Assembly (NCBI RefSeq): GCF_026891035.1
Contig: NZ_JAPTGG010000003.1
Span: 186,001 to 250,000, forward strand
DNA from: Dasania phycosphaerae
GTDB lineage: Bacteria; Pseudomonadota; Gammaproteobacteria; Pseudomonadales; Dasaniaceae
Reading direction: 5' to 3'
Length of the DNA: 64,000 nt
The notes under the pieces were generated by a model. It saw only the letters and a list, made by a program, of their open reading frames with translations, made no database searches and was not told the DNA's origin. This document shows, one piece after another, positions 8,766-17,633 of the stretch (its first letter is position 1; every line of letters begins with the position of its first letter). The translations under genes were made by a program, and so were the position numbers.

Positions 8766-9944
8766 GTGTCTAAAGTTTTTTTATCACCATGGCCGTCTTT
8801 CTCTCAAGAAGAGTCTGATGCCGTTTCACGTGTTTTGTTATCTAATAAAGTAAATTATTGGACGGGCCAAGAAGGCCGCCAATTTGAAAAAGAGTTTGCG
8901 GATTTTTCTGATTCAGAATATGCCATTGCTGTGGCAAATGGAACAGTGGCCTTAGATTTGGCGTTGTATGGCTTGGGGGTTTCTAGCGGCGATGAAGTTA
9001 TTGTTACTTCACGCACGTTTCTGGCATCAGCTAGTGCTGTTGTTACATGCGGTGCGACTCCTGTTTTTGCTGATGTGGATATAAATAGTCAGAATATTAC
9101 AGCTGATTCTATTCGTGAGGTGATGACCAATAAAACCAAAGCTATTATTTGTGTTCATTTGGCAGGGTTGCCTTGTGAGATGGACGAGATAATGGCGTTG
9201 GCTAAAGAAAATGGCGTGTTTGTGATTGAAGATTGTGCTCAGGCGCACGGTGCTATGTATAAAGGACGCTCGGTGGGATCTATAGGCGATGTTGGGGCAT
9301 GGTCTTTTTGCCAGGATAAAATTATGACTACCGGCGGTGAAGGCGGAATGGTTACAACCAATAATAAGGCTTTATGGGAGAAAATGTGGGCTTATAAAGA
9401 CCATGGCAAGTCCTTCGATGCGGTCTACAATTATAACCACCCCCCGGGTTTTAGATGGTTGCATGAGAGTTTTGGCACTAACTGGCGTTTAACTGAAATG
9501 CAGTCTGTTATTGGTCGCATTCAAATTAAGCATATGCCCATGTGGAGTCGAAAAAGACAAGAAAATGCGAAGGCTATTAATCGTGTTTGTGAACAGTTTT
9601 CAGTCATAAGAGTTCCCTCTGTGCCAAGTCATGTTGTACACGCCTGTTATAAACATTATGTTTTTGTCAGGCCGGAATATTTGGCCGAAGGCTGGAGTCG
9701 TGATCGTATAGTTGATGAAGTGAATGCGCGAGGAGTGCCTTGTTTTCAGGGGACGTGTTCAGAAATTTATCTGGAAAAAGCTTTCGATAATTCAGGGTTT
9801 CGGCCTGATATACGTTTGCCAAATGCCAAAGAGCTGGGAGAGACCAGCTTAATGTTTTTAGTGCACCCTACGCTGCTAGAAGAAGAGGTCAGAGACGCTT
9901 GCGAAGTAATTGGTGAAGTGTTGGCACTAGCTTCTTCATCGTAG
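8766..9944 (+). CDS. pglE: PglE-like UDP-4-keto-sugar aminotransferase
   Basis: PLP-dependent DegT-family aminotransferase, likely acting on a UDP-4-keto-6-deoxy sugar to give the 4-amino sugar used by the PglD-like enzyme. Seen: AVANGTVALDLAL near residue 55, VIEDCAQAHGAMYKG near 153, and WSFCQDKIMTTGGEGG, with the PLP Lys near 185. A frame start at GTG 8745 exists, but GTG 8766 (MSKVFLSPWPSF) has AGGA at 8756-8759 and matches the family start. It is distinct in sequence from the aminotransferase at 37, so two different amino sugars may be made. The order PglC-PglD-PglE is also seen in known bacillosamine clusters. Confidence 0.85.
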   Translation: MSKVFLSPWPSFSQEESDAVSRVLLSNKVNYWTGQEGRQFEKEFADFSDSEYAIAVANGTVALDLALYGLGVSSGDEVIVTSRTFLASASAVVTCGATPVFADVDINSQNITADSIREVMTNKTKAIICVHLAGLPCEMDEIMALAKENGVFVIEDCAQAHGAMYKGRSVGSIGDVGAWSFCQDKIMTTGGEGGMVTTNNKALWEKMWAYKDHGKSFDAVYNYNHPPGFRWLHESFGTNWRLTEMQSVIGRIQIKHMPMWSRKRQENAKAINRVCEQFSVIRVPSVPSHVVHACYKHYVFVRPEYLAEGWSRDRIVDEVNARGVPCFQGTCSEIYLEKAFDNSGFRPDIRLPNAKELGETSLMFLVHPTLLEEEVRDACEVIGEVLALASSS

Positions 9945-10056
9945 ATGCTCAGAATATTATTAGAGTGCTATGTGTGCCAATAGTTGGTGATAAGGTGTTA
10001 TAGCCATAAACGAACGAAATATTTTTGTTGATATGGAATGTCAAAGAGTGTCATAA

Positions 10057-11997
10057 ATGCTTAAAAAACTAGTCGATATATCTAGGCCTCAAAAACGTGT
10101 TATATCTGTACTCACCGATATGTTCTGCATCCCCTTAGCATTATGGGGCAGCATCAGCATTCGTTTGGAGACGCTATATCGGATAGATAATCCCTTAGTT
10201 GTCTATAGTTTGGCAATTACCACTATTGCTACCCTGGCAGTTTTTGTACGTCTAGGTCTTTACCGAGCTGTTATTCGCTATCTCTCTAACCATGCACTTA
10301 TTACAATCGTTTCAGGCGTATCTATTTCGGCTCTTATATTTTCGGCCTCTAGCTTCTTATTAAAAGCCCCTATTCCTCGTTCTGCCCCGTTTATTTATTG
10401 GGGGCTAGCGCTTATTTTTGTGGGGGGCTCTCGTATGCTGGTGCGCGACTATGTACGTCGCTTGCAAAAACTACAAAAAGAAAAAGTGATTATCTACGGT
10501 GCTGGGACTTCGGGTTTGCAGTTGGCCAATGCCTTATTTCAGGGGCAGGATTACCAGCCCGTTGCCTATGTGGATAGCAATCAGGCTTTGCAGGGCAGTG
10601 TTTTGCAAGGGTTGCGTGTTTATAAGCCTAGCAAGCTTGAACGTTTAATTAGAAAGCATGGTGTGACTAAGTTGCTGCTGGCGATGGGGCATGCCACCCG
10701 TGCTGAGCGGGCAGAGATATTACGCTCGATAGAGCCTCTGGCTATACAAGTTCAAACCATACCGGATATGGCTGATGTAGTCAGTGGTAGAGCTAAAATT
10801 GAAGAAATTAAAGATATAGAGTTAGAGGACTTGCTTGGCCGTGACCCCATTGCACCGAATAATGAATTATTAGATGCCATTATTAAAGGCAAGGTGGTGA
10901 TGGTGACTGGCGCTGGTGGATCTATAGGCTCTGAGCTATGCCGGCAAATTATCGAGCACGAGCCCAAGGTGCTACTGTTATTTGAGCTGTCAGAATTTAA
11001 TCTATACGCCATTCATAATGAGCTAACTAATATAATTAGCGATAAGGCGTTAGCGGTAGAGATTAAGCCTATTGTCGGCTCGGTGCAACGTGATCACCGT
11101 TTGCAGGTGATTATGAGCAGCTTTGGTGTGCAAACGGTCTACCATGCTGCAGCTTATAAACATGTTCCCTTGGTCGAGCATAATGTTGTTGAAGGTGTAC
11201 GCAACAATGTCTTTGGCACCTGGTATGCGGCCGAAGCGGCTGTTAAAGCTAAGGTAGAGACTTTTGTGTTGATATCCACTGATAAAGCAGTGCGTCCCAC
11301 CAATGTGATGGGGGCTAGCAAGCGCATGGCGGAGTTGGTACTGCAGGGTATGGCCGAGCGTCAATCCGTGACACGTTTTTCCATGGTGAGGTTTGGCAAT
11401 GTGTTGGGCTCATCGGGCTCGGTGGTGCCTTTATTTAGAGAGCAAATCAAAAACCACGGCCCGGTAACGGTAACGCATAAGGATATTATTCGCTATTTTA
11501 TGACTATCCCTGAGGCTGCTCAGTTAGTGTTGCAAGCAGGGACCATGGGTAAAGGTGGAGATGTTTTTGTACTGGACATGGGGGAGCAGGTTAAAATTGC
11601 CGACCTTGCTAAAAAAATGATCCGCCTTATGGGCTTAGAGGTGCGCAGCGAAAAGAACCCCGATGGTGATATAGAGATTGTGTATACCGGCCTGCGCCCT
11701 GGTGAAAAACTGTTTGAAGAGTTATTGATAGGCGACAATCCGCAAGGTACCGAGCATCCGAGAATTATGAAGGCGCAAGAGCGATCGTTACCTTGGTCCG
11801 AGGTAGAACTGATCCTCGATCAGCTAGATCATTGTTGCCATGATTTTGATTGTGAAAAAGTACGTGCCATTTTAGAGGCGGCTCCGCTGGGTTTTGCGCC
11901 CAATAATGCTATAGACGATCTGGTTTGGAACCAAAAAAAACCTGTTACTGCGTCTAAGATAGCCGCGGTGACAGATATTGATTTGGCTCGTAAATAA
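10057..11997 (+). CDS. pglF: PglF/WbpM/FlaA1-family UDP-sugar 4,6-dehydratase
   Basis: Membrane-bound NDP-sugar dehydratase that makes a 4-keto-6-deoxy UDP-sugar from UDP-GlcNAc, the first step before the PglE- and PglD-like enzymes. The first 130 residues hold about four membrane helices. A first nucleotide-binding segment, VIIYGAGTSGLQLA, is near 145, and the catalytic short-chain dehydrogenase domain begins with VTGAGGSIGSELC near 283. The usual catalytic Tyr is replaced by Met (VMGASK, Met418 and Lys422), which is the hallmark of this family. It lies 112 bases after the aminotransferase gene, so it could have its own promoter. WbpM-like proteins often end such clusters, which fits. Confidence 0.88.
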   Translation: MLKKLVDISRPQKRVISVLTDMFCIPLALWGSISIRLETLYRIDNPLVVYSLAITTIATLAVFVRLGLYRAVIRYLSNHALITIVSGVSISALIFSASSFLLKAPIPRSAPFIYWGLALIFVGGSRMLVRDYVRRLQKLQKEKVIIYGAGTSGLQLANALFQGQDYQPVAYVDSNQALQGSVLQGLRVYKPSKLERLIRKHGVTKLLLAMGHATRAERAEILRSIEPLAIQVQTIPDMADVVSGRAKIEEIKDIELEDLLGRDPIAPNNELLDAIIKGKVVMVTGAGGSIGSELCRQIIEHEPKVLLLFELSEFNLYAIHNELTNIISDKALAVEIKPIVGSVQRDHRLQVIMSSFGVQTVYHAAAYKHVPLVEHNVVEGVRNNVFGTWYAAEAAVKAKVETFVLISTDKAVRPTNVMGASKRMAELVLQGMAERQSVTRFSMVRFGNVLGSSGSVVPLFREQIKNHGPVTVTHKDIIRYFMTIPEAAQLVLQAGTMGKGGDVFVLDMGEQVKIADLAKKMIRLMGLEVRSEKNPDGDIEIVYTGLRPGEKLFEELLIGDNPQGTEHPRIMKAQERSLPWSEVELILDQLDHCCHDFDCEKVRAILEAAPLGFAPNNAIDDLVWNQKKPVTASKIAAVTDIDLARK

Positions 11998-12148
11998 CAG
12001 AGTTACTTTTGCTTGCGCCCCGATAGTAGAGGCTGCCATTCCCTCTCATATATTGAGGCCAACGTATTTCTGGCTGACGGTAATGGTCATTTCTCTTCGT
12101 TCACGTAATAATACCCGCCTGTGAACTTTATTTAGAGATAACTCCCCT

Positions 12149-13579
12149 ATGAAACTCACCATGCCCCGTTTTGACCAAGCCCAAGTCCTAGTCGTGGGCG
12201 ATGTAATGCTAGATCGCTACTGGCATGGTGGCACTAATAGAATCTCCCCCGAGGCACCGGTACCAGTGGTTAAGGTCTCGCAGGTTGAGGACCGGCCCGG
12301 TGGCGCGGCCAATGTGGCTTTAAATATCGCGGCTTTGGGGGCGGGTGCCTCGCTGTCTGGCATAGTTGGCAAAGACGATGAGGCTGAGGTGCTGGCCACT
12401 CGCATGCAGGCGGCGCAGGTACATTGTAATTTTCAGCAGGCTGAGAGCGAGCCTACTATTACTAAGTTGCGGGTTATCAGCCGTCATCAGCAATTACTGC
12501 GTATGGATTTTGAAGAGGCTTTTAGTGCCTCTGCTGCCGATGGCCTAAGTGACAAAGCCAAGGCTATGCTGCCTGCTATGGGGGCTTTGATACTGTCGGA
12601 TTACGCCAAGGGTGCTTTGTTGGATCCGCAGCCATTAATACAGGCCGCCAAAGCCCTTAATATTCCCGTGTTGGTAGATCCTAAAGGCACCGACTTTAGC
12701 CGCTATCGCGGTGCTACTTTGCTCACCCCTAATTTGCACGAGTTTGAAACCATAGTCGGCCACTGCGTCAACGAGCAGCAGTTAGTGGCCAAGGGAGAGC
12801 AGCTGATGGCTGAGCACGACCTGCAGGCGCTGCTTATTACCCGCGGTGAGCACGGCATGACCCTGTTGCGCCCCAACGAGCAGGAGCTGCACTTGCCGGC
12901 CCGCGCGCGCGAGGTGTTTGATGTAACCGGTGCTGGCGATACGGTGATTTCTGTTTTGGCGGCATCACTGGCGGCGGGTGAGCCTATGCCACAGGCGGTG
13001 GCGCTGGCCAATTTAGCGGCGGGCATAGTGGTAGGCAAGCTGGGTACGGCGGTGATCAGTGCGCCCGAATTGCGCCGGGCCATTAACAACGAGCAGGGCT
13101 CAGAGCGCGGCATGTTAAGCCTAGAGCAGCTGCAAATAGCCTTGCAAGATGCCCGTGCCCACGGCGAAAAAGTGGTGTTTACCAATGGCTGTTTCGATAT
13201 TTTGCACCCCGGTCACGCCGGTTATTTAGAGCAGGCCAAAGAGCTGGGTGATCGCCTGGTGGTGGCCGTCAATGGCGATGCCTCTATCACCCGCCTAAAA
13301 GGCCCCGGCCGCCCTATTAACCCGGTAGAGAGTCGTATGTCGTTGTTATCTAAACTGGAGTCGGTGGATTGGGTGATTCCCTTTGAAGAAGATACGCCAG
13401 AAAAATTATTGGAAGTACTCAAGCCCGATATCCTCGCCAAGGGTGGCGACTACGATAAAGAAGGCGTCGTGGGCTGGCAGATAGTTGAGGCTTATGGCGG
13501 TGAGGTCAAAGTGCTCTCGCTGTTTGATAGCTGTTCCACGACTTCTATTGTTGAAAAAGTGCTGGAGAAAAACCGCTAG
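12149..13579 (+). CDS. hldE: HldE, bifunctional heptose-7-phosphate kinase / heptose-1-phosphate adenylyltransferase
   Basis: Makes ADP-heptose for the LPS inner core. The N-terminal ribokinase-like domain (1 to about 320) starts VLVVGDVMLDRYWHGGTNRI and contains RPGGAANVALN near 49 and the catalytic DVTGAGD at 258-264. The C-terminal nucleotidyltransferase domain shows FTNGCFDILHPGHAGYL with the HxGH motif at 353-356. The 476 residues match the usual fused protein. It follows the dehydratase after 151 bases in which I see no terminator, so co-expression with the surface polysaccharide genes is possible. Base composition returns to the level of the rest of the window here. Confidence 0.95.
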   Translation: MKLTMPRFDQAQVLVVGDVMLDRYWHGGTNRISPEAPVPVVKVSQVEDRPGGAANVALNIAALGAGASLSGIVGKDDEAEVLATRMQAAQVHCNFQQAESEPTITKLRVISRHQQLLRMDFEEAFSASAADGLSDKAKAMLPAMGALILSDYAKGALLDPQPLIQAAKALNIPVLVDPKGTDFSRYRGATLLTPNLHEFETIVGHCVNEQQLVAKGEQLMAEHDLQALLITRGEHGMTLLRPNEQELHLPARAREVFDVTGAGDTVISVLAASLAAGEPMPQAVALANLAAGIVVGKLGTAVISAPELRRAINNEQGSERGMLSLEQLQIALQDARAHGEKVVFTNGCFDILHPGHAGYLEQAKELGDRLVVAVNGDASITRLKGPGRPINPVESRMSLLSKLESVDWVIPFEEDTPEKLLEVLKPDILAKGGDYDKEGVVGWQIVEAYGGEVKVLSLFDSCSTTSIVEKVLEKNR

Positions 13580-13672
13580 CCCGTTTTTAGTCACAGCTCA
13601 TTTATTTGGGATTGCGTCACTAGATTGGCTTAGCTAAAGGGCTGGCAGCTTAGCCCATAAGCCGGGCCGACC

Positions 13673-14278
13673 TTAGAAGAAGGTTTTAATAAAAATACTG
13701 AGGTTGCTGCCGTTAATGCGGCGCTGGCTGTCGCCCTGTAAGGGGGTGTAGCGTATATCGGTTAGCCTAATCCCCAGTGCTGTGCCCTGAGAGTAGTGGT
13801 AATTATATTCTGCTACGGTGCCGGTGCTGTCTTTAAAGCGCATAGCCTCATCGGCATAGCTGTGCTCGGTTTTAAAGCGAGGGTTGAGCTGGTGGCTAAA
13901 GCCTAGGCCAAAGCGGTGTGCCCCTTGCCGGTAAAAGCTTAACAGGTCTATGGTCTTGTAGCCCAAGTTAGCATCGCCTTGTTGCGCCTCGGCGTGATCA
14001 AAATGCACCGATACCATCGCCTCCAGTGACAGCGGTAACTGCGCCAGTGGCAGGGCCGCGCCAGCCCCCAGTGGGGCCAGGCCGCTGGTGGCAAAGCTAT
14101 CATCGTAGGGGTTGTAGAGGCTTTCAACCTTGTCGGCACCCCCAAAGGATAAACCGTAGGCGGTTAGCCATTGTACTTGTTGGCTCTCATCCGCCTGTGG
14201 AGTTAGGGTTTGCGCATAGCTTTGGCTGCTGCTTAGTAGCCAGAGGATGAACGATAGTAGGGGCAGCGACTTAATCAT
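13673..14278 (-). CDS. Predicted outer-membrane beta-barrel protein, function unknown
   Basis: I do not recognise the family. The 201-residue product starts with a signal peptide (MIKSLPLLSFILWLLSSSQSYAQ, probable cleavage after SYA). The rest has alternating polar and hydrophobic stretches such as KTIDLLSFYRQGAHRFGLGFSHQL and GTALGIRLTDIRYTP, and it ends in IFIKTFF, a terminal Phe typical of BAM substrates. Together these suggest a small 8-stranded-type barrel. It lies downstream of ruvX on the same strand with a 141-base gap, and faces hldE tail-to-tail. P. aeruginosa has pyrR near this spot instead, so the gene is a local addition. Confidence 0.6.
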   Translation of the reverse strand: MIKSLPLLSFILWLLSSSQSYAQTLTPQADESQQVQWLTAYGLSFGGADKVESLYNPYDDSFATSGLAPLGAGAALPLAQLPLSLEAMVSVHFDHAEAQQGDANLGYKTIDLLSFYRQGAHRFGLGFSHQLNPRFKTEHSYADEAMRFKDSTGTVAEYNYHYSQGTALGIRLTDIRYTPLQGDSQRRINGSNLSIFIKTFF

Positions 14279-14419
14279 GGCTAGAGTATGTAAGAGCCAT
14301 ACCGCGCTGGCTATGGGTATTTACCACGGCTTTTGATAATTGCGAGTAGGTCTGCGTATAGGCTGTGAATTGTCCCGCGGGTGAGTGTGGGGGCTTAGAT
14401 CGGAATGCTCTAAGGCGAT

Positions 14420-14848
14420 TTATTGCTGGTTAAACCAGCTCTCTAAAATGATCTTGGCCGAGAGGCTGTCTACCCCTTGTTGTTTAAAGTCGCGTGAGCC
14501 GCTGCGCTCAATAATATCGCCGCGGGCCTCAAAGCTGGATAGCCTTTCATCCATGGTTTCTACCTTTACTCCAAAGCGGCCGTTAAGGCGGCGAGCAAAT
14601 TTTTCGGCGCGGGTACACATCTCCGAGGGGCTGCCATCCATATTTAAGGGCAGGCCCACCACACAGAGGTCGGGCTGCCATTCCTGCAGTAACTTTTCTA
14701 TCTGCTGCCAGTTGGCGGGCACTCCATCGTTGGCTTTAATTTCAGCTAAGGGGTTGGCCGTTTGGGTGAGGGATTGCCCCACCGCTGCGCCTATGGTTTT
14801 TAAGCCGTAGTCAAAGGCCAGTACGGTGATGGTTGGGGTGGCAGCCAT
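14420..14848 (-). CDS. ruvX: RuvX/YqgF, putative Holliday junction resolvase / pre-16S rRNA nuclease
   Basis: RNase H-fold protein. YqgF in E. coli trims the 5' end of 16S rRNA precursor, and the family is also called a putative Holliday junction resolvase. Motifs: AFDYGLKTIGAAVG with the first metal-binding Asp at residue 13, VVGLPLNMDG near 63, METMDERLSS-type segment near 96-103 (Glu), and the last acidic site in QGVDSLSAKIIL near 124. Length 142 is normal. It starts three bases downstream of the yqgE stop, so the two are co-transcribed. Confidence 0.93.
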   Translation of the reverse strand: MAATPTITVLAFDYGLKTIGAAVGQSLTQTANPLAEIKANDGVPANWQQIEKLLQEWQPDLCVVGLPLNMDGSPSEMCTRAEKFARRLNGRFGVKVETMDERLSSFEARGDIIERSGSRDFKQQGVDSLSAKIILESWFNQQ

Positions 14849-14851
14849 AAA

Positions 14852-15427
14852 TTAAGCGTGGCCGGCTTGTGGCGAGATTAGTGATAAATCTATGCCCAGT
14901 TTAGCGGCTGCTGCTTTGGCGCGCTTTTCTATGGGGGTGCGAAAAATAATATCGTTATCGGCGGGGGTGGTAAGCCAGGCGTTTTGAGCGATCTCGGCCT
15001 CTAGTTGCCCTGCGCCCCAGCCAGCATAGCCCAAGGCGACCAAGCTGTGTTCGGGGCCTTGGTTGTGGGCCATGTCGTTAAGTATATCCTGCGAGGTGGT
15101 CAGGCAAATATTGTTGGCGATAGTTTGGGTGCCCTGCCACTGTTTATTGTCGCTGTGTTCATGCAGCACAAAGCCGCGCTCGGTTTGTACGGGCCCGCCA
15201 GCTAAAATGGCGTCGCTGCGGCTGGCGCTAATATCGTCTATCTGTAAGTGAGCAAACACATCATCAAGGTTAAGCTTTAGCGGGTGATTAATCACTATGC
15301 CCATGGCGCCCTGTTCATTATGTTCGCAGATATAGGTGATGGTATGGCTAAAGGCACTGCCGTTTAGACTGGGCATGGCGATTAAAAAATGGCCAGTGAG
15401 ATTGCTGCTATTGGTTTCGTTGTTCAT
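14852..15427 (-). CDS. yqgE: YqgE/AlgH family protein (UPF0301)
   Basis: Conserved protein of unknown biochemical role, called AlgH in Pseudomonas. Family marks: LTGHFLIAMPSLNGSAFSHTITYICEHNEQGAMGIVIN over residues 9-47 and GGPVQTERGFVLH near 76. Length 191 is normal. It sits between ruvX and the TonB-like gene, as in P. aeruginosa. The function remains undefined; its fixed position next to ruvX is widespread in proteobacteria. Confidence 0.93.
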   Translation of the reverse strand: MNNETNSSNLTGHFLIAMPSLNGSAFSHTITYICEHNEQGAMGIVINHPLKLNLDDVFAHLQIDDISASRSDAILAGGPVQTERGFVLHEHSDNKQWQGTQTIANNICLTTSQDILNDMAHNQGPEHSLVALGYAGWGAGQLEAEIAQNAWLTTPADNDIIFRTPIEKRAKAAAAKLGIDLSLISPQAGHA

Positions 15428-15473
15428 AGCCTTAGTATGGGGGTGATTGGGCTAATCTCAAGTGTTGCAGTAC

Positions 15474-16370
15474 TTATTCGCTGCTAGAAGTCAGGCGATT
15501 TTGGTGAAAGCGCCAGGTGCGTATGATCTCTAACACATCGACTTTGCGTTGCATCTCCGCGGGGAAGGGCGGGTAGGGGGCGGCCAAGTGCACTATGCGT
15601 ATGGCGGCTTGGTCCAATATTTTATGGCCGGAAGAGGCCAGGATTTTGACATCAAATACGCTGCCGTCGGGCATCAGCGACACCACTAAACGCAGCTCGC
15701 CAAATATTTTTTGTTGCTTAGCTGCAGCGGGGTAGTTTTGGTTGCCTATGGCTTCTATTTTTTCGCGCCAGTGATGCAGGTATAGGGCATCCTCGGATTG
15801 TTGGGTGGCCACGGAGGTGAGGCGGCGTATACGTGGCCGCTTAGCGTAGGCCTGGCGCTGTATGTCTAGTTTGGCTTCTAGGCTGGAGATCTCCTGCTTG
15901 CGCTGGGCAACGGTCATCTCATTAATTTGCTGCTCGCGATGCTCTTGGCTTTCATCCTGGCTGCTGCGCTGCAATTGCTGATGGTTGGAGCTTGCCTGGG
16001 TGACCAGCACCGGGCTGGTTTTTTGCCGGGCCTCGCTGTGGCTGGATTGCTGCTGCGGCGCTATTTCGCGGATGCTGTTGTCGTGAAACTGGGCCTTGTC
16101 GCGGGTGGTGAGCATGGCGGCTTCTTTAAGGGTGCCGCTACCTTCTTGGTTGCTCTGCGCTAAAAAATCAGCTTGCTCAGGTTTCTTATCGCTGCGGTAT
16201 TGCGACAGGGTAATTTCCAGCTTGGTGGCCGCAGCTTGCCTGGCCTCGGGGCTAAAGCTAACCCCTAGGATAATGGCGGCATGCAGGGCCAGTGCTAAGC
16301 ACAGGGCAAAGCCCAGGCGGTCGTTGGCCAAGTCGCTGGGGTATTGTGGCGGTAACGCAGATGCTGCCAT
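15474..16370 (-). CDS. tonB3: TonB-family energy transducer (TonB3-like)
   Basis: Inner-membrane protein with one N-terminal helix (GFALCLALALHAAIILGVSF, residues 19-38), a long polar Gln/Ser/Glu-rich periplasmic linker, and a C-terminal TonB domain from about 205 (YPAAAKQQKIFGELRLVVSLMPDG, then SSGHKILDQAAIRIVHLAAPYPPFP). The linker is Gln-rich instead of the Pro-Lys-rich linker of classical TonB. Neighbours gshB and the pil-chp operon match the place of tonB3 in P. aeruginosa, where TonB3 is needed for normal twitching. By position this is more likely a pilus-related TonB than a siderophore one. No exbB or exbD lies in the window. Confidence 0.85.
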   Translation of the reverse strand: MAASALPPQYPSDLANDRLGFALCLALALHAAIILGVSFSPEARQAAATKLEITLSQYRSDKKPEQADFLAQSNQEGSGTLKEAAMLTTRDKAQFHDNSIREIAPQQQSSHSEARQKTSPVLVTQASSNHQQLQRSSQDESQEHREQQINEMTVAQRKQEISSLEAKLDIQRQAYAKRPRIRRLTSVATQQSEDALYLHHWREKIEAIGNQNYPAAAKQQKIFGELRLVVSLMPDGSVFDVKILASSGHKILDQAAIRIVHLAAPYPPFPAEMQRKVDVLEIIRTWRFHQNRLTSSSE

Positions 16371-16381
16371 GGTGTGTGTGC

Positions 16382-17335
16382 TTAACGCTGGGCTAACAGT
16401 TGTTGAATTTCGTCCATCAGCATAGCCGCTATATCGGTTTGATACTCGTTATCAATTTCGCGCAAGCAGGTGGGGCTGGTGACGTTAACCTCGGTGAGAT
16501 AGTCGCCGATAATATCCAGGCCCACCAATAGCAGTCCTCGCTCCTTGGCGATGGGGCCTACTTGTGCGGCTATCCAGCGGTCGCGGTCGCTTAGCGGTTG
16601 GGCGCGGCCGGTGCCGCCAGCGGCGATATTGCCGCGGGTTTCGCCTTTGGCGGGTATGCGGGCTAGGCAGTAGGGAACGGGCTCGCCGTTGATCAGCAGC
16701 ACCCGTTTGTCGCCATTGCTAATATCGGGGATAAACTGCTGCGCCATAATAGTGCTTTGGCCAAAGTTGGTGAGGGTTTCCAATATCACCGCCAAGTTAG
16801 GGTCGTCGGCCTTTACTCTAAAAATAGAAGAGCCGCCCATGCCGTCTAAGGGTTTGAAGATGACATCTTGGTGCTGTTGGTGAAAGGCCCGCAGCCTCGC
16901 TGGGTCACGGCTGACCACTAGCGGTGGGCAGCACTCGGGAAATTCAGTGGCAAACAGCTTTTCATTGTGGTCGCGCAGGCTTTGTGGCTTGTTGACCACT
17001 AAGGCTCCCTGGCGCTCTGCGGCCTCTAAAATATAGGTGCTATACAAAAACTCGTTATCAAAGGGCGGGTCTTTGCGCATAAGAATGACGTCAAGCTCGG
17101 CCAGGGCAATATCCTGGCTGTCACCTAAGTCGTAATAGTGCTCGGGGTCGCGAAAAACCTGTAAGGGAGTGGCCGTTGCCCGCGCCTGCCCCTTATCTAA
17201 GTACAGGTCTTGCTGGCGCATATAGCTGATCTGCCAGCCGCGGTCGCTGGCTGCCCAAAGCATGGCTAAAGTACTGTCTTTTTTGTAATGGATGCTTTCT
17301 ATAGGGTCCATTACCACGCCTAGGTGAATAGTCAT
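16382..17335 (-). CDS. gshB: Glutathione synthetase
   Basis: ATP-grasp ligase that joins gamma-glutamylcysteine and glycine. The N-terminus MTIHLGVVMDPIESIHYKKDSTLAML is the family start, so I chose the ATG at 17333-17335; the frame is open further upstream to 17413 but that extension is not family-like. Seen: DVILMRKDPPFDNEFLYSTYILE near 80-105, KPLDGMGGSSIFRV near 168, LLINGEPVPYCLARIPAKGETRGN near 217, and LDIIGDYLTEVNVTSPTC near 272. About 317 residues, as in E. coli (316). It is divergent from pilG, with a gap of 298 bases. Confidence 0.96.
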   Translation of the reverse strand: MTIHLGVVMDPIESIHYKKDSTLAMLWAASDRGWQISYMRQQDLYLDKGQARATATPLQVFRDPEHYYDLGDSQDIALAELDVILMRKDPPFDNEFLYSTYILEAAERQGALVVNKPQSLRDHNEKLFATEFPECCPPLVVSRDPARLRAFHQQHQDVIFKPLDGMGGSSIFRVKADDPNLAVILETLTNFGQSTIMAQQFIPDISNGDKRVLLINGEPVPYCLARIPAKGETRGNIAAGGTGRAQPLSDRDRWIAAQVGPIAKERGLLLVGLDIIGDYLTEVNVTSPTCLREIDNEYQTDIAAMLMDEIQQLLAQR

Positions 17336-17633
17336 AGTGAGGTTGCTCTTGTAATCGAAGTGGTCGCTAAATTCTGTTAGGTGTTTCTCAGTTCCAGCTG
17401 GGCGATATTGCATTGTGCCTCTATACTGGTAATTTGCTCTAAGTTACGTGGCTGGGCTTTACAAATCAAGACTACAATTAAGGCTGGCTAAGAAACCACA
17501 CAAAATAGATTTTTCTTAGAATTATCTGGGGTTTATGGATAAAAGCTTGAAACTGTGTTAAATATTAAAGAGTTTCGTGATAATCCATAACTGCGCAGGT
17601 ATAGCGAGTTAAAATGATAATAAGGTCGATGGT
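17336..17633. promoter_or_regulatory. Divergent intergenic region between gshB and pilG
   Basis: About 300 bases separate two divergent gene starts, so it must hold promoters for both the gshB operon and the pil-chp operon. A TTGAAA at 17547-17552 and AT-rich sequence after it are weak promoter-like candidates on the + strand, but I cannot assign a matching -10 at good spacing. No hairpin or repeat stands out. Confidence 0.4.

Noticed and set aside
12703..13185. 160-codon - strand frame inside hldE
   Set aside because: Antisense shadow of a clear HldE coding region, low-complexity Ser/Ala/Cys composition.
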